Shown here: one piece after another, positions 1 through 8,270 of the stretch
How positions within the stretch are numbered: position 1 is the first letter of the stretch
Layout of the letters: the number at the start of each line of letters is the position of its first letter
Source: Geminicoccaceae bacterium
GTDB taxonomy: Bacteria; Pseudomonadota; Alphaproteobacteria; Geminicoccales; Geminicoccaceae
Reading direction: 5' to 3'
Length of the DNA stretch: 64,000 nt
Assembly (NCBI GenBank): GCA_020445645.1
Contig: JAGRGG010000019.1
Coordinates: 1 to 64,000 of the forward strand
Program-made: the position numbers and the translations under genes
Notes under the pieces: model-generated
Database searches by the model: none
Told to the model about the DNA's origin: nothing
Seen by the model: only the letters and a program-made list of their open reading frames with translations

Positions 1-20
1 CCCCGGACCCGATCCGGGGC
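1..20. repeat. Palindromic repeat, copy 1 of 3
   Basis: A near-palindrome of 20 bases (ccccggacccgatccggggc) at the very start of the window. It differs by one base from the repeats at 7141-7160 and, inverted, 7219-7238. It lies in the intergenic space before the BrkB-like gene. All three copies are outside coding sequence, which fits a REP-like dispersed element or transcript-end hairpin. Confidence 0.6.
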
Positions 21-234
21 CTGCCTGTCCCCCGCCCCGAAGCCCCCCCTTGGACATGTGGCCGCCCACGGGCGTATGAACGCCCGGCAACCGCGCCTTT
101 GGAAAACGCCCCGACGTGTCCTCCCTCCCTCGCCCGACGCCGCCATGCGCCCCCTGACCCGCGATCCCTCGCGGGGGACGGCGCGCGTGCTGCGGCGGCG
201 GGGGCATAAAGCCTACCGGATCCGCCTCGACCCG

Positions 235-1155
235 ATGGAACCGTTCGCGTCGGGGGGGCTGGAGGCGCGGGGGAGCCCGGTGCGGACGCGGCGGATCCGG
301 CCGCCGGACATCGGGTGGTACCGGCGGGTGCTCTGGCCCGCCTTCGACCACTTCATCAGCGACCAGGGGGTCGTGCTCGCGGGGTACATCGCGTTCACCT
401 CGGTCTTCGCCATGTTCCCGTTCCTGGTCTTCCTCCTCTCCTTCGCGGGGTTCGTCGGGCAGGGGGCGGCGGCGGCGGAGTCGATCCGGATCGCGCTCGA
501 CCTCCTCCCCCCCGAGGTCGCGGGGGTGCTCTCGCCCGTCGTCGACGAGATCCGGCGGGGGCCGCACGGCACGCTCATCACCTTCTCGATCCTGCTCACC
601 CTTTGGTTCTCGTCGTCGGGCCTCGAGAGCCTGCGCCACGCGCTCAACCTCGCCTTCAACGCCGAGGGGCACGGGTCGTTCTGGGGCAACCGGCTGAAGT
701 CGATCGGGATCACGATCGCCTCGGCGATGCTGATCCTGGCGGCGATGACGGTGCTGATCGGCCTGCCCGTCGCGCAGGACCTGCTCGCGTGGCTGGCGCA
801 GAAGGACGTGTTCACGCTCAACCTCTCGAACGTGCTGCGCTACCTGATCGGCACGGGCATCCTCCTCTTCCTCACCCTGTCGCTCTACATCCTCCTGCCC
901 AAGGTGAGCCTCGGCCTCCTCGACGTGCTGCCGGGGGCGATCGTCTCCGTCGCCGTCTGGGCCGGCGCCACCTCGCTCTACTCGGTCTATCTCCGCAGCT
1001 TCGGCCGCTACAGCATCCTGTACGGCAGCCTCGGCGGGGTGATCTTCACCCTCTTCTACTTCTACATCTCGGCGATCATCTTCATCTTCGGCGCCCAGCT
1101 CAACGCCGCGATCCTGCGGGAAGCGGCGCGGCCGCCGGGCGAGCCGCCCGTCTAG
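235..1155 (+). CDS. YihY/BrkB family inner-membrane protein
   Basis: A polytopic membrane protein of 306 residues from the chosen ATG. Six hydrophobic stretches lie at about residues 47-74, 112-128, 155-180, 200-222, 230-252 and 264-290. The last carries the family-typical run YGSLGGVIFTLFYFY followed by FGAQLNA, characteristic of the YihY/BrkB (formerly RNase BN) family. The molecular role of the family is not settled; RNase activity was a misassignment. In-frame upstream starts exist (GTG at 58, ATG at 145), but that extension is Arg/Pro-rich and unlike the family N-terminus. No clear ribosome site supports any of the three, so the start is uncertain. It reads toward fabI, about 115 bases away, past a hairpin. 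Confidence 0.85.
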   Translation: MEPFASGGLEARGSPVRTRRIRPPDIGWYRRVLWPAFDHFISDQGVVLAGYIAFTSVFAMFPFLVFLLSFAGFVGQGAAAAESIRIALDLLPPEVAGVLSPVVDEIRRGPHGTLITFSILLTLWFSSSGLESLRHALNLAFNAEGHGSFWGNRLKSIGITIASAMLILAAMTVLIGLPVAQDLLAWLAQKDVFTLNLSNVLRYLIGTGILLFLTLSLYILLPKVSLGLLDVLPGAIVSVAVWAGATSLYSVYLRSFGRYSILYGSLGGVIFTLFYFYISAIIFIFGAQLNAAILREAARPPGEPPV

Positions 1156-1195
1156 GCGCCGAACCAAGCCTTTCCAGCCGGCGACGGCGTCCCTA

Positions 1196-1235
1196 TAGGG
1201 TGCATCCGGTAGGGTGCATCCGCGAGGATGCACCC
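1196..1235 (+). promoter_or_regulatory. Leader hairpin with duplicated arm before fabI
   Basis: Two direct copies of tagggtgcatccg (1196-1208 and 1210-1222) are followed by an inverted copy, ggatgcaccc, at 1226-1235. The second copy forms a perfect 10-bp stem with a 4-base gcga loop (1212-1221 with 1226-1235). The first copy could pair with the same strand instead, giving two mutually exclusive hairpins. The element ends 34 bases before the fabI start and has no T-run. It may end BrkB transcription, be an operator, or control fabI; the function is inferred only from shape and position. Confidence 0.5.
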
Positions 1236-1269
1236 GCCGCTTCGAGAACGATTTGGGAGATCCGGACGC

Positions 1270-2091
1270 ATGACCGACGCCCCGCGACTGATGGCGGGCA
1301 AGAAGGGCCTCGTCATGGGCATCGCCAACGACCGCTCGCTCGCCTGGGGCGCCGCGCGCAGCCTCGCGGCGCACGGCGCCGGGCTTGCGGTGACGTGGCA
1401 GGGCGACGCCCTGAAGAAGCGGGTCCTGCCGCTGGCCGAGCAGGTCGGTGCCTCGATCACCGCCCCCGCCGACGTCACCGACGACGCCAGCATGGACGCG
1501 CTGTTCGCCACCATCGAGCGCGAATGGGGCCGGCTCGACTTCCTCGTCCACGCGATCGCCTTTTCCGACAAGGAGGAATTGAAGGGCCGCTACCTCGACA
1601 CCAGCCGGGAGAACTTCGAGCGCACCATGCGCATCTCCTGCTACGCCTTCACCGACGCGGCGCGCCGCGCGGCGCCCTTGATGACCGGGGGCGGCAGCCT
1701 GCTCACCCTCACCTACTACGGCGCCGAGAAGGTCGTGCCGCACTACAACGTCATGGGGGTGGCGAAGGCGGCGCTCGAAGCGTCCATCCGCTACCTCGCC
1801 GTCGACCTGGGCAACCAGAACGTCCGCGTCAACGCGATCTCGGCGGGCCCCGTCCGCACGCTCGCGGCCTCGGGCATCGGCGACTTCCGCTACATCCTGA
1901 AGTGGAACGAGTACAACGCGCCCCTGAAGCGCAACACGACGCTCGATGACGTGGGCGGCGGCGCGCTCTACCTCCTCTCCGACCTCGGCGCGGGCACGAC
2001 CGGCGAGGTGCTCCACGTCGACAGCGGCTACCACGTCGTCGGCATGAAGGCGGTCGACGCCCCCGACATCAGCGTCGTCAAGGGCGACTGA
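1270..2091 (+). CDS. fabI: Enoyl-[acyl-carrier-protein] reductase (FabI type)
   Basis: A 273-residue SDR-superfamily protein that reduces trans-2-enoyl-ACP with NADH in the last step of each type II fatty-acid elongation cycle, in the cytosol. The FabI-type nucleotide motif GIANDRSLAWG is near the N-terminus. The catalytic Tyr-x6-Lys pair occurs in YNVMGVAKAAL, and the length matches proteobacterial FabI. The ATG at 1270 was preferred over an in-frame ATG at 1228 because it follows a GGGAGA ribosome site and gives the normal N-terminus. aroC begins three bases after the stop codon, so the two are probably cotranscribed. Confidence 0.96.
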   Translation: MTDAPRLMAGKKGLVMGIANDRSLAWGAARSLAAHGAGLAVTWQGDALKKRVLPLAEQVGASITAPADVTDDASMDALFATIEREWGRLDFLVHAIAFSDKEELKGRYLDTSRENFERTMRISCYAFTDAARRAAPLMTGGGSLLTLTYYGAEKVVPHYNVMGVAKAALEASIRYLAVDLGNQNVRVNAISAGPVRTLAASGIGDFRYILKWNEYNAPLKRNTTLDDVGGGALYLLSDLGAGTTGEVLHVDSGYHVVGMKAVDAPDISVVKGD

Positions 2092-2094
2092 GGG

Positions 2095-3177
2095 GTGTCC
2101 GGCAACGGCTTCGGCCACCTCTTCCGCTTCACCACCTGGGGCGAGAGCCACGGGGCCGCCATCGGCGCCGTCGTCGACGGCGTGCCGCCGCGCCTGAAGC
2201 TGACGGAGGCCGACATCCAGCCCTGGCTCGACCGCCGCCGCCCCGGCCAGAGCCGCTTCACGACTCAGCGGCAGGAGAAGGACCGGGTCGAGATCCTGTC
2301 CGGCACCTTCGAGGGGCTGACGACGGGAACGCCCGTCAGCCTCCTGATCCGCAACGAGGACCAGCGTTCCAGGGACTACGGCGAGATCAGGGACAAATAC
2401 CGCCCCGGCCACGCCGATATCGCCTACGACATGAAGTACGGCATCCGCGACTACCGGGGCGGCGGGCGTTCGTCGGCCCGCGAAACCGCCTGCCGGGTCG
2501 CGGCGGGCGCCGTCGCCCGGAAGATCCTGGGCGACGGGGTCCGCATCCGTGGCAGCCTCGTCCGGATGGGCGCCGACCGCATCGACCCCGCCGCCTTCGA
2601 CGACGCCGAGATCGACGGGAACCCCTTCTTCTGCGCCGACGCGGCGGCGGCGGCGCGCTGGGAGGACCTGCTGGGGCGCGTCCGCAAGGCGGGATCCTCC
2701 GTCGGCGCCGTCGTCGAGGTCCGGGCCTCCGGCGTCCCCCCCGGCCTCGGCGCCCCCGCCTACGACAGGCTCGACGCCGACCTCGCCAAGGCGATGATGG
2801 GGATCAACGCCGTCAAGGGCGTCGAGATCGGCGACGGCTTCGCCGCGGCCGCCCTCTCCGGCGAGGCGAACGCCGACGAGATCCGCATGGAAAACGGCCG
2901 CCCCCGCTTTCTTTCCAACCACGCGGGCGGGGTCCTGGGCGGCATCTCGACCGGCCAGGACCTCGTCGTCCGCTTCGCCGTCAAGCCCACCTCCTCGATC
3001 CTCACGCCCCGCCGCACGATCACCCGAAGCGGCGAGGAAACCGAGATCCGCACCAGGGGCCGCCACGATCCCTGCGTCGGCATCCGCGCCGTCCCCGTCG
3101 GCGAAGCGATGATGGCCTGCGTGCTGGCCGACCACCTGCTGCGGCACCGAGGGATCGACAGCGCGCGGGGCGGCTGA
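2095..3177 (+). CDS. aroC: Chorismate synthase
   Basis: A 360-residue enzyme of the shikimate pathway that converts 5-enolpyruvylshikimate-3-phosphate to chorismate, using reduced FMN. The family start [14 protein letters not shown], the block [14 protein letters not shown] followed by [11 protein letters not shown], and the C-terminal [15 protein letters not shown] segment are all present. Translation starts at a GTG three bases after the fabI stop, which suggests coupled expression. The length is normal and nothing appears missing. Confidence 0.97.
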   Translation: MSGNGFGHLFRFTTWGESHGAAIGAVVDGVPPRLKLTEADIQPWLDRRRPGQSRFTTQRQEKDRVEILSGTFEGLTTGTPVSLLIRNEDQRSRDYGEIRDKYRPGHADIAYDMKYGIRDYRGGGRSSARETACRVAAGAVARKILGDGVRIRGSLVRMGADRIDPAAFDDAEIDGNPFFCADAAAAARWEDLLGRVRKAGSSVGAVVEVRASGVPPGLGAPAYDRLDADLAKAMMGINAVKGVEIGDGFAAAALSGEANADEIRMENGRPRFLSNHAGGVLGGISTGQDLVVRFAVKPTSSILTPRRTITRSGEETEIRTRGRHDPCVGIRAVPVGEAMMACVLADHLLRHRGIDSARGG

Positions 3178-3249
3178 TCCCCTCAAGGGCCGGTGCGCGG
3201 ACCGCCCGCCCCCCGCCGTCCGGGGAGCGGGCTCGCCGTCGCGGACCCG

Positions 3250-4755
3250 TCAGACGACGGTGATCGCGGCCTGCGCCGTGAGCGGGCAGGGCAGCGACGG
3301 GTCGAAGGTCAGCTCGATCGCGCTGGCGACGAAGAAGCCGCCGATGTGCTGGGCCGCGATTTCGGGCGGCGTGCCGGGCTCGGTCAGGTTCACGTCCTGG
3401 GCGAAGACGAAGACGCGCCACACGCCGTAAGGCTCCTGGTTCTCCTTCAGGAGCACCCGGTAGGCGCGCTCGAGATCGAGGCTGCCGGCGTAGACGCCGT
3501 CGCCGGGCGCGTCGTCGAAGCCGAGGCCGTCGTCGGCGAGGTCGACCACGAAGAACAGGCCCTGCGGCGCCTGGAACAGCGCGAAGGCGTAAAGCTCGGC
3601 GGCGCGGAAGAGGCCGCCGTCGGTCCTGGCGAAGCGGGCCTTCACCCAGAGCGGGTCGAAGGCGGCGACCTTCGGCGGCGTCTCGACCGTCACCCCGCCC
3701 GCGACGTGGATGTTGGTCTGGGTCTCGGTGACGCCGTGGTCGTAGGCGGCGCCGGTCGTGACGCGCTCGTAGGCCCAGGACACGTCGGCCGTGTACGCCT
3801 TCCCGGCGTTGGGCGCCTGCGGCAGGGACCACTTGGCGGTGACGCGCTCGGCGACCGTGACCTCGCCGGCCGCCGGCGGGGTCGCCTCCTGGCCGCGCCA
3901 GAACGGGTCCGCCGCGTCCGAGCACGCGACGACGATGGCGCCCGAGGCGATGAGCGAGGCGACGCCCGCGACCGTGGCCTCGGGGTCGCCCGAACCGGCG
4001 GCGCCTTTCGGCGTGCAGCAGCTCACGCTGGGATCGGTCTCCTCGAACGTTCCGCCGACGCTGAAGTTGGCCTTCCCGGCCCCCGCGACCTCGGCGATGA
4101 TGGCGACCAGGGCGGCGACGGCGGCGACGATGATCGCCAGGATCTTCCACCACGGGTCGGCGAAGGGCAGCTCGCCGTGAACGCCGTCATAGGCCGGGTC
4201 CGCCACCCACGCCATGGTGAGGCCGGTGGGGACCCAAGGGCCGAGAACCGCCGGCGGGCAGCGCGGCGCCTTCGGGTCGCAGCGCCACCATTCCTTCGAC
4301 GACGGGCCGATGGCCTGAAGACCCGAGACCTTCAGGGTCCCCTCGCCCACCGTGCAGGCGTAGGTGTTGGTGCCCGGATCGAACCGGGTCTGCGACACGA
4401 AGATCCGCTGGATCGAGCGGCGCGAGGCGAACCCGTCGCCCCGCGCCACGAAGCTCACGAGGGGCTTGCCGGGCGTGGCGTGCTGGAAATCGGCCTGCCA
4501 CCACACCCGGACCGAAGACCCCGCGGGGATCGTCGGGAACGTCCAGGTGCGGGCGACCGGGGCGATGCCGGGGTCGCCGACGCCTTCGAGGTAGATCCGC
4601 ACGTTGCTCAAGGGGACCGGGCCCGTGTTCGTGTAGTGACAGGCGATCCGCAGGCCGTAGATCGCGTTGTCGAAGATGCCGTCCGGCAGCATGACGTTGG
4701 TGATCGGCTCGACCGCGAACGGCCGGGTCAGCACCTGCATGGGGGTCGCCGTCAT
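3250..4755 (-). CDS. Unknown protein with Ig-like N-terminus, central membrane segment and anchor-X-like C-terminus
   Basis: A 501-residue protein that I cannot assign to a known function. Residues 15-125 look like a beta-rich Ig or CARDB-like fold (ACHYTNTGPVPLSNVRIYLEG). One strongly hydrophobic helix lies at about 205-222, just after a Trp-rich stretch. Cysteine pairs occur around 159-166 and 246-247. The C-terminal half is beta-rich and includes DLADDGLGFDDAPGDGVYAG (about 405-424), an Asp/Gly-rich loop like those in choice-of-anchor type domains. There is no N-terminal signal peptide. Its ATG overlaps the stop of the upstream gene (ATGA), so both are made from one transcript. Its 3' end converges on aroC. 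Confidence 0.75.
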   Translation of the reverse strand: MTATPMQVLTRPFAVEPITNVMLPDGIFDNAIYGLRIACHYTNTGPVPLSNVRIYLEGVGDPGIAPVARTWTFPTIPAGSSVRVWWQADFQHATPGKPLVSFVARGDGFASRRSIQRIFVSQTRFDPGTNTYACTVGEGTLKVSGLQAIGPSSKEWWRCDPKAPRCPPAVLGPWVPTGLTMAWVADPAYDGVHGELPFADPWWKILAIIVAAVAALVAIIAEVAGAGKANFSVGGTFEETDPSVSCCTPKGAAGSGDPEATVAGVASLIASGAIVVACSDAADPFWRGQEATPPAAGEVTVAERVTAKWSLPQAPNAGKAYTADVSWAYERVTTGAAYDHGVTETQTNIHVAGGVTVETPPKVAAFDPLWVKARFARTDGGLFRAAELYAFALFQAPQGLFFVVDLADDGLGFDDAPGDGVYAGSLDLERAYRVLLKENQEPYGVWRVFVFAQDVNLTEPGTPPEIAAQHIGGFFVASAIELTFDPSLPCPLTAQAAITVV

Positions 4756-5606
4756 CGGTCGTCCTCCTTGCCCTGCCGAACCACGACGTAGCCGTAGCCG
4801 CCGACCGGCCGGTCGTCGGCGCCGTGCTCGACCACGTTCACCAGCACGTATTCGTCCGGGGCCGGATCGCGCGCCCGGACGGCGACGTGCACCGCCCTGC
4901 GCGTGCCGCGCGGCACGTCGAGCGCGAGCTTTTGCCCGCCGAGCGGACCCTTCTCGGGCACGCAGCCGGCGGCCGGGGCGAGCCCGACCTCCACGCCTTC
5001 GCCCTTGCCCGGGCGCAGCCCCTTCAGGCCGAGGTGCCCCAGCGTCCGCCCGTCGAGCCTGCCGCCGACCTCGACCGTGACCACCGCGCGCTTGTCGGCG
5101 CGCGGACCGGCGGCGATCGTCAGCATCCGCGTCGGCGCCCCCGCCATCGGCGCCAGCACGGTGAGGTTCCTTTGCGCGATCTCGATGAAAGAAGGCGGGT
5201 TGAAGGCGTCGGGCGGCGGGAACGGCACCGAGCTGCCGGCATGGATCGCCTCGGCGACGAGGCATTCGTGCCCGCCATTGACCAGCGTCACGGGCCACGG
5301 CACCAGACAGAGCACGTCCTGGGCGCTGCCCGGCTGCCCGTCGGGCGCGAGATCGGCGAACGCCGAGCCGATCGGGTGGGCGTTGCCGCGCAGGACCTGC
5401 CCGCTGGGGTCGGCCCACCAGAAGTTCACCCGCACGCCGTTGGCGGCCCCGGAGCCCCGGTTGACGACGTGCGCCCAGACGAAAGCCGATCGCCCCGCGA
5501 TCGGCGTGCCGGGCGCCCCGTTCGGGTCGTCGCCCGGCACGACCCAGACGTCCGGGCTCAGGTACCAGTACGGGTCCCCATCCCGGATCTCGACTCGGAT
5601 CGTCAT
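4752..5606 (-). CDS. Unknown CARDB/Ig-like beta-sandwich protein
   Basis: A 284-residue protein of unknown function. Residues 1-75 contain DGDPYWYLSPDVWV, then VWAHVVNRGSGAANGVRVNF, the pattern of a CARDB/Ig-like module. The C-terminal part (about 165-280) looks like a second beta-sandwich. No signal peptide or membrane segment is visible. The ATG at 5606 follows a good purine-rich site (GGGAAGGAAGG); longer in-frame extensions upstream look non-coding. It is the first gene of a two-gene unit with the membrane-segment protein encoded by 3250-4755, joined by a 4-base ATGA overlap. That suggests the two act together, possibly at the cell surface (inference). Confidence 0.75.
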   Translation of the reverse strand: MTIRVEIRDGDPYWYLSPDVWVVPGDDPNGAPGTPIAGRSAFVWAHVVNRGSGAANGVRVNFWWADPSGQVLRGNAHPIGSAFADLAPDGQPGSAQDVLCLVPWPVTLVNGGHECLVAEAIHAGSSVPFPPPDAFNPPSFIEIAQRNLTVLAPMAGAPTRMLTIAAGPRADKRAVVTVEVGGRLDGRTLGHLGLKGLRPGKGEGVEVGLAPAAGCVPEKGPLGGQKLALDVPRGTRRAVHVAVRARDPAPDEYVLVNVVEHGADDRPVGGYGYVVVRQGKEDDR

Positions 5607-6045
5607 CCTGCCTTCCTTCCCTCGCGCCGGCGGACCTGGGCCGGCGAGGCTCCCGACACTGCGACCGAGGCGGCGGCCCGTCCGTGCGAAAGGCCACGAA
5701 CCGGCGTTTTCCCGTCGGGTCCGGTCGGTACCCAAGTCACCCGAAGCCGAGCGTGGGCCTCGTCGTAGAAGATCGACGGGGATGCACGGCTTCCTCCCAA
5801 GGCTTCTGGCCGTCGTCAGGATCAACGCCTCGCGGCCGGCGTCTCTTCGGCAGGCCGGACCCCGCCCTTGCCCGAAAGGGCTCAAGCACCACCCGGTACG
5901 CCCTCAAGCGGCGACTTTATCCGGCCATTTTTACCCATCCTTCAGCCTGAACCGGCAATATCTGCCCCGGTGCGGCATTCCTTCACAGGGCGGGACAGGA
6001 GGTCCTTCCCGGAGCGCCGCTTAAGCCTCAGGTAGAGAAAATGTC
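5607..6045. other. Intergenic region between divergent genes, no gene seen
   Basis: A stretch of 439 bases between the unknown minus-strand pair and the plus-strand PAS-type gene. ORFs here are shadow frames without family features. The AT-richer part around 5910-5945 is the likeliest place for promoters. I found no convincing -35/-10 pair or palindrome. Confidence 0.5.
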
Positions 6046-6534
6046 ATGTTCTGGCTCGCCATACGCGTTCTCCCCATCCCCGCCCTCGTCGCCGCCGACC
6101 CCGCGATCCTGTTCGCCTACCGCTACTGGCACAACCTGAAGGAAGGCGGCTGGCTGCCGCCGCGCTGCCGGGTCGACACGCCGCAGTTCCGCCTCATCGT
6201 GCCGGGCGCCCAATGGATCGACCTACGCGCCCGCGGCGGCGTCCCCGACCTCGGCCCGCTCGAGCCGCTGGCGTCGGTCCGCCACGCCGACGGGGGCGAA
6301 GTCGACGGGGGGCCGAGGCTCGGCGACGAGCTGGCGGCGGCGCTGGGGGTCGCCGCCGCCACCGGCACGCCGCTCTTCCAGACGATCGAGCTGCGCTGCC
6401 GGACCCGGCCGGTCGCCTACCAGCAGCTCGTCCTGCCCGTCGCCGACGACGGCAGCCGCCCGACGGAGCTGCTCCACCTCTGCCACCGGGGGGAACTGAA
6501 CCTCCAGTCGAGCCTGCTCCGCGACCCCGCCTGA
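6046..6534 (+). CDS. PAS_5-like domain protein
   Basis: A 162-residue protein of unknown specific role. The segment YRYWHNLKEGGWLPPRCRVD followed by a hydrophobic VPGAQWIDLRA resembles the opening of the PAS_5 family, small stand-alone PAS-like proteins common in Rhodospirillales, where a YW-x-L-x-x-G-x-x-P-x-R-x-D-x-D motif leads into the fold. No kinase, cyclase or DNA-binding domain is attached. The start is the ATG at 6046; the sequence just upstream is A-rich (GAGAAAATGTC). It ends shortly before a Rho-independent terminator. The assignment rests on a short pattern match and is moderately certain. Confidence 0.65.
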   Translation: MFWLAIRVLPIPALVAADPAILFAYRYWHNLKEGGWLPPRCRVDTPQFRLIVPGAQWIDLRARGGVPDLGPLEPLASVRHADGGEVDGGPRLGDELAAALGVAAATGTPLFQTIELRCRTRPVAYQQLVLPVADDGSRPTELLHLCHRGELNLQSSLLRDPA

Positions 6535-6616
6535 GGAAACCGCCAAACGTGCGAAAAGTCACATCGACTATACGTGATTCATGGCATCAAAGACGCGCTG
6601 AGGGCTGATTTACCAA

Positions 6617-6654
6617 CCTGCGGGGCGGCCCAAGGGCCGACCCGCAGGCTTTTT
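6617..6654 (+). terminator. Rho-independent terminator after the PAS-type gene
   Basis: The arms cctgcggg (6617-6624) and cccgcagg (6641-6648) pair perfectly. The loop between them contains a second small stem (ggccc/gggcc). A run of five T follows at 6650-6654. It lies about 80 bases after the stop codon at 6534, in the right orientation. Confidence 0.8.
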
Positions 6655-6968
6655 CTCCCCCCAGCAACGTCGGCCTGCATTCGTCCGAATTCCCGTCGGA
6701 ACGTCAGCCGCTTCAAGGGGAGGGTCCCGTGCCCTTCCCTTTTTTTTCGAGGCGCCCGCACCGACGCCGACTCGCGGAAGGAAGCGGCCCAGGCCAGACC
6801 CGCGTTGCGGGCGGACGCACCACGGTCTCGTTCGCGTCCACGCCGCCCGGCCGCCCGATCGCGCACCGGATCGCGCGGCCGATCGTGTCGGGCCGAATCG
6901 CCGTCTCGCGCCCCGTCGGAAAAACGGGGCCGCCCGGCTTGTCGATTCGATGCCCAGGAGGGCTGAGA
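6655..6968. other. Intergenic region, no supported gene
   Basis: GC-rich sequence between the terminator at 6654 and the inverted repeat that starts at 6969. Open frames here are short, Arg/Pro/Gly-rich and without any family signature on either strand. I see no RNA gene. With the repeats that follow, the whole non-coding stretch runs from 6535 to 7355. Confidence 0.5.
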
Positions 6969-7090
6969 CACCCTCACCCCGACCCTCTCCCCGAGGGAGA
7001 GAGGGCACGAGGCGGAAGCTTTGGCGACACCGCTCCAACCGCGACTCACACCCCCTCTCCCGCCCGCGGGAGAGGGTCGGGGTGAGGGTG
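6969..7090. repeat. Element bounded by perfect 23-bp inverted repeats
   Basis: The 23 bases at 6969-6991 (beginning caccctcaccccgaccctct) recur as the exact reverse complement at 7068-7090. Each end also contains a smaller internal hairpin. It has no coding capacity. The shape fits a non-autonomous repeat or paired REP-like sequence. Confidence 0.75.
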
Positions 7091-7139
7091 CTTGGCACAG
7101 CACGCACCGCCGAGGAAGCGCCACCCTCCCCCGCCCCGT

Positions 7140-7238
7140 GCCCCGGACCGGATCCGGGGCCCAACCCTCAACGCTTCAAAGCCGCCCGGCAGACGGCTTG
7201 GCGGTTGGAACCGTCAGGCCCCGGATCCGGTCCGGGGC
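7140..7238. repeat. Inverted pair of 22-bp palindromic repeats (copies 2 and 3)
   Basis: The 22 bases at 7140-7161 (core ccggaccggatccgg) recur as the exact reverse complement at 7217-7238. Each is itself nearly palindromic. A third copy with one mismatch is at 1-20. The pair lies in the same non-coding stretch as the 6969-7090 element. Confidence 0.7.
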
Positions 7239-7355
7239 GGGGGTTGGGGCATCGTGCACAGCGTCGCGCACGGTCTCGTCCAAGCCGAGAAATATGCTTT
7301 TATTCTTACGTCCGTGCTACCCTCCCGGCACCACCCCTGCCAGGAGCCGAACCCC

Positions 7356-8153
7356 GTGCCCAGCCTCGCCGCCCTCGTCTCCAACACCGCGCCCGCCGCC
7401 CTTGCCACGCTCGGCACGAGCGAACCCAGGCCCCGCAGCGACGCGCAGCGGCAGGCCAGCCGCACCAACGGCGCCCGCTCGCGCGGCCCCCTCAGCGAGG
7501 CGGGGAGGCGGCGCAGTTCGCAGAACGCCGTCCGGCACGGCCTGCGGAGCAAGGCGCCGGTGCTGGGCGCAGAAGACGCCCGCCACCTCGCCGCCCTGCG
7601 CTCGGACCTCCTGCGCCGCTGGCCGGTGGCGACGCCGATGGAGCGGCACTGGCTGGAGCGCCTCGTCGCCTGCCACCTGCGGCAGGAGAAGCTGGAGGCG
7701 ATCGAGTTCCTGGCGATGGACCGGTTCCTGTTCGACACGGACGAACCCGGCGCCCCCCAGGCGGGACAACGCCTGCCGTCGCTCGCTACCCTCCTTCGCT
7801 ACCGCAGGCAGAACGCCCGCGACATGGAAGAAGCGGGGCGCAACCTGCGAAGCCTCATCGACGGCAGGCTGCACCACGCGGGCGGCACGGACGGATGGGA
7901 GGACGAGGACGACGCGGACGCCTGGAACGAAGGCGAAGGCGGTACCGTCGATCGGGATGACGATGCCGGCCCTTGCACGGACGAACCCGAGGCGACCCCC
8001 ACCGCGTCACCCTCGGGCTTGGCCGGAGGATCCACGGGCGGGGCGTCGCGCTCGGCCTGGGGGCCACGACAGGTCCAAGGGCGCGGCGGCGTGCGGCCGT
8101 GGGTTGGAAGCGGCGCTTCCAACCGGGTCAAGCCCGGGCAAGCCCGAGGGTGA
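7356..8153 (+). CDS. Hypothetical protein with NAxRHGLRSK motif
   Basis: 265 residues from a GTG preceded by AGGAG. Function unknown. Residues about 28-66 hold the pattern SRTNGARSRGPLSEAG followed by SSQNAVRHGLRSK, recurrent in small uncharacterised bacterial proteins. It is followed by a helical stretch (residues 67-160) rich in Arg, Leu and Glu. From about residue 165 the protein becomes acidic and low-complexity, then Gly/Ser-rich. That tail is encoded by one arm of an inverted repeat (8000-8160) that reaches past the stop codon. The tail is therefore probably not conserved, and the ancestral stop may have been earlier. There are no neighbours in the same direction. Confidence 0.65.
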   Translation: MPSLAALVSNTAPAALATLGTSEPRPRSDAQRQASRTNGARSRGPLSEAGRRRSSQNAVRHGLRSKAPVLGAEDARHLAALRSDLLRRWPVATPMERHWLERLVACHLRQEKLEAIEFLAMDRFLFDTDEPGAPQAGQRLPSLATLLRYRRQNARDMEEAGRNLRSLIDGRLHHAGGTDGWEDEDDADAWNEGEGGTVDRDDDAGPCTDEPEATPTASPSGLAGGSTGGASRSAWGPRQVQGRGGVRPWVGSGASNRVKPGQARG

Positions 8154-8160
8154 CGCGGTG
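8000..8160. repeat. Perfect 22-bp inverted repeat overlapping the 3' end of a gene
   Basis: The arm at 8000-8021 (beginning caccgcgtcaccctcgggct) is the exact reverse complement of 8139-8160. Inside lies a perfect 10-bp hairpin, ggttggaagc/gcttccaacc, at 8102-8124. The left arm is inside the hypothetical gene at 7356-8153 and the right arm covers its stop codon. It looks like a dispersed intergenic element that has been incorporated into the reading frame. Confidence 0.7.
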
Positions 8161-8270
8161 GGGACGGCTTGGCTTGCTCCCCGGCACCGTCGCCGAAACC
8201 CGTGTTGCGGCCAGACTTGCAGAAAAAGCGAAAAGTGGACCCCGCACCGGCGGACGCGGGGCGCGCCGCC

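Noticed and set aside
5607-5885. Longer N-terminus for the first unknown Ig-like protein
   Set aside because: The extension is Arg/Pro-rich and lacks a ribosome site. The ATG at 5606 has GGAAGGAAGG before it.
6729-7085. Small plus-strand frame in the repeat-rich intergenic region
   Set aside because: It runs through inverted repeats and lacks conserved sequence.
8100-8130. Hairpin at 8102-8124 as a gene terminator
   Set aside because: It lies inside the open reading frame and belongs to the inverted-repeat element. It has no T-run.
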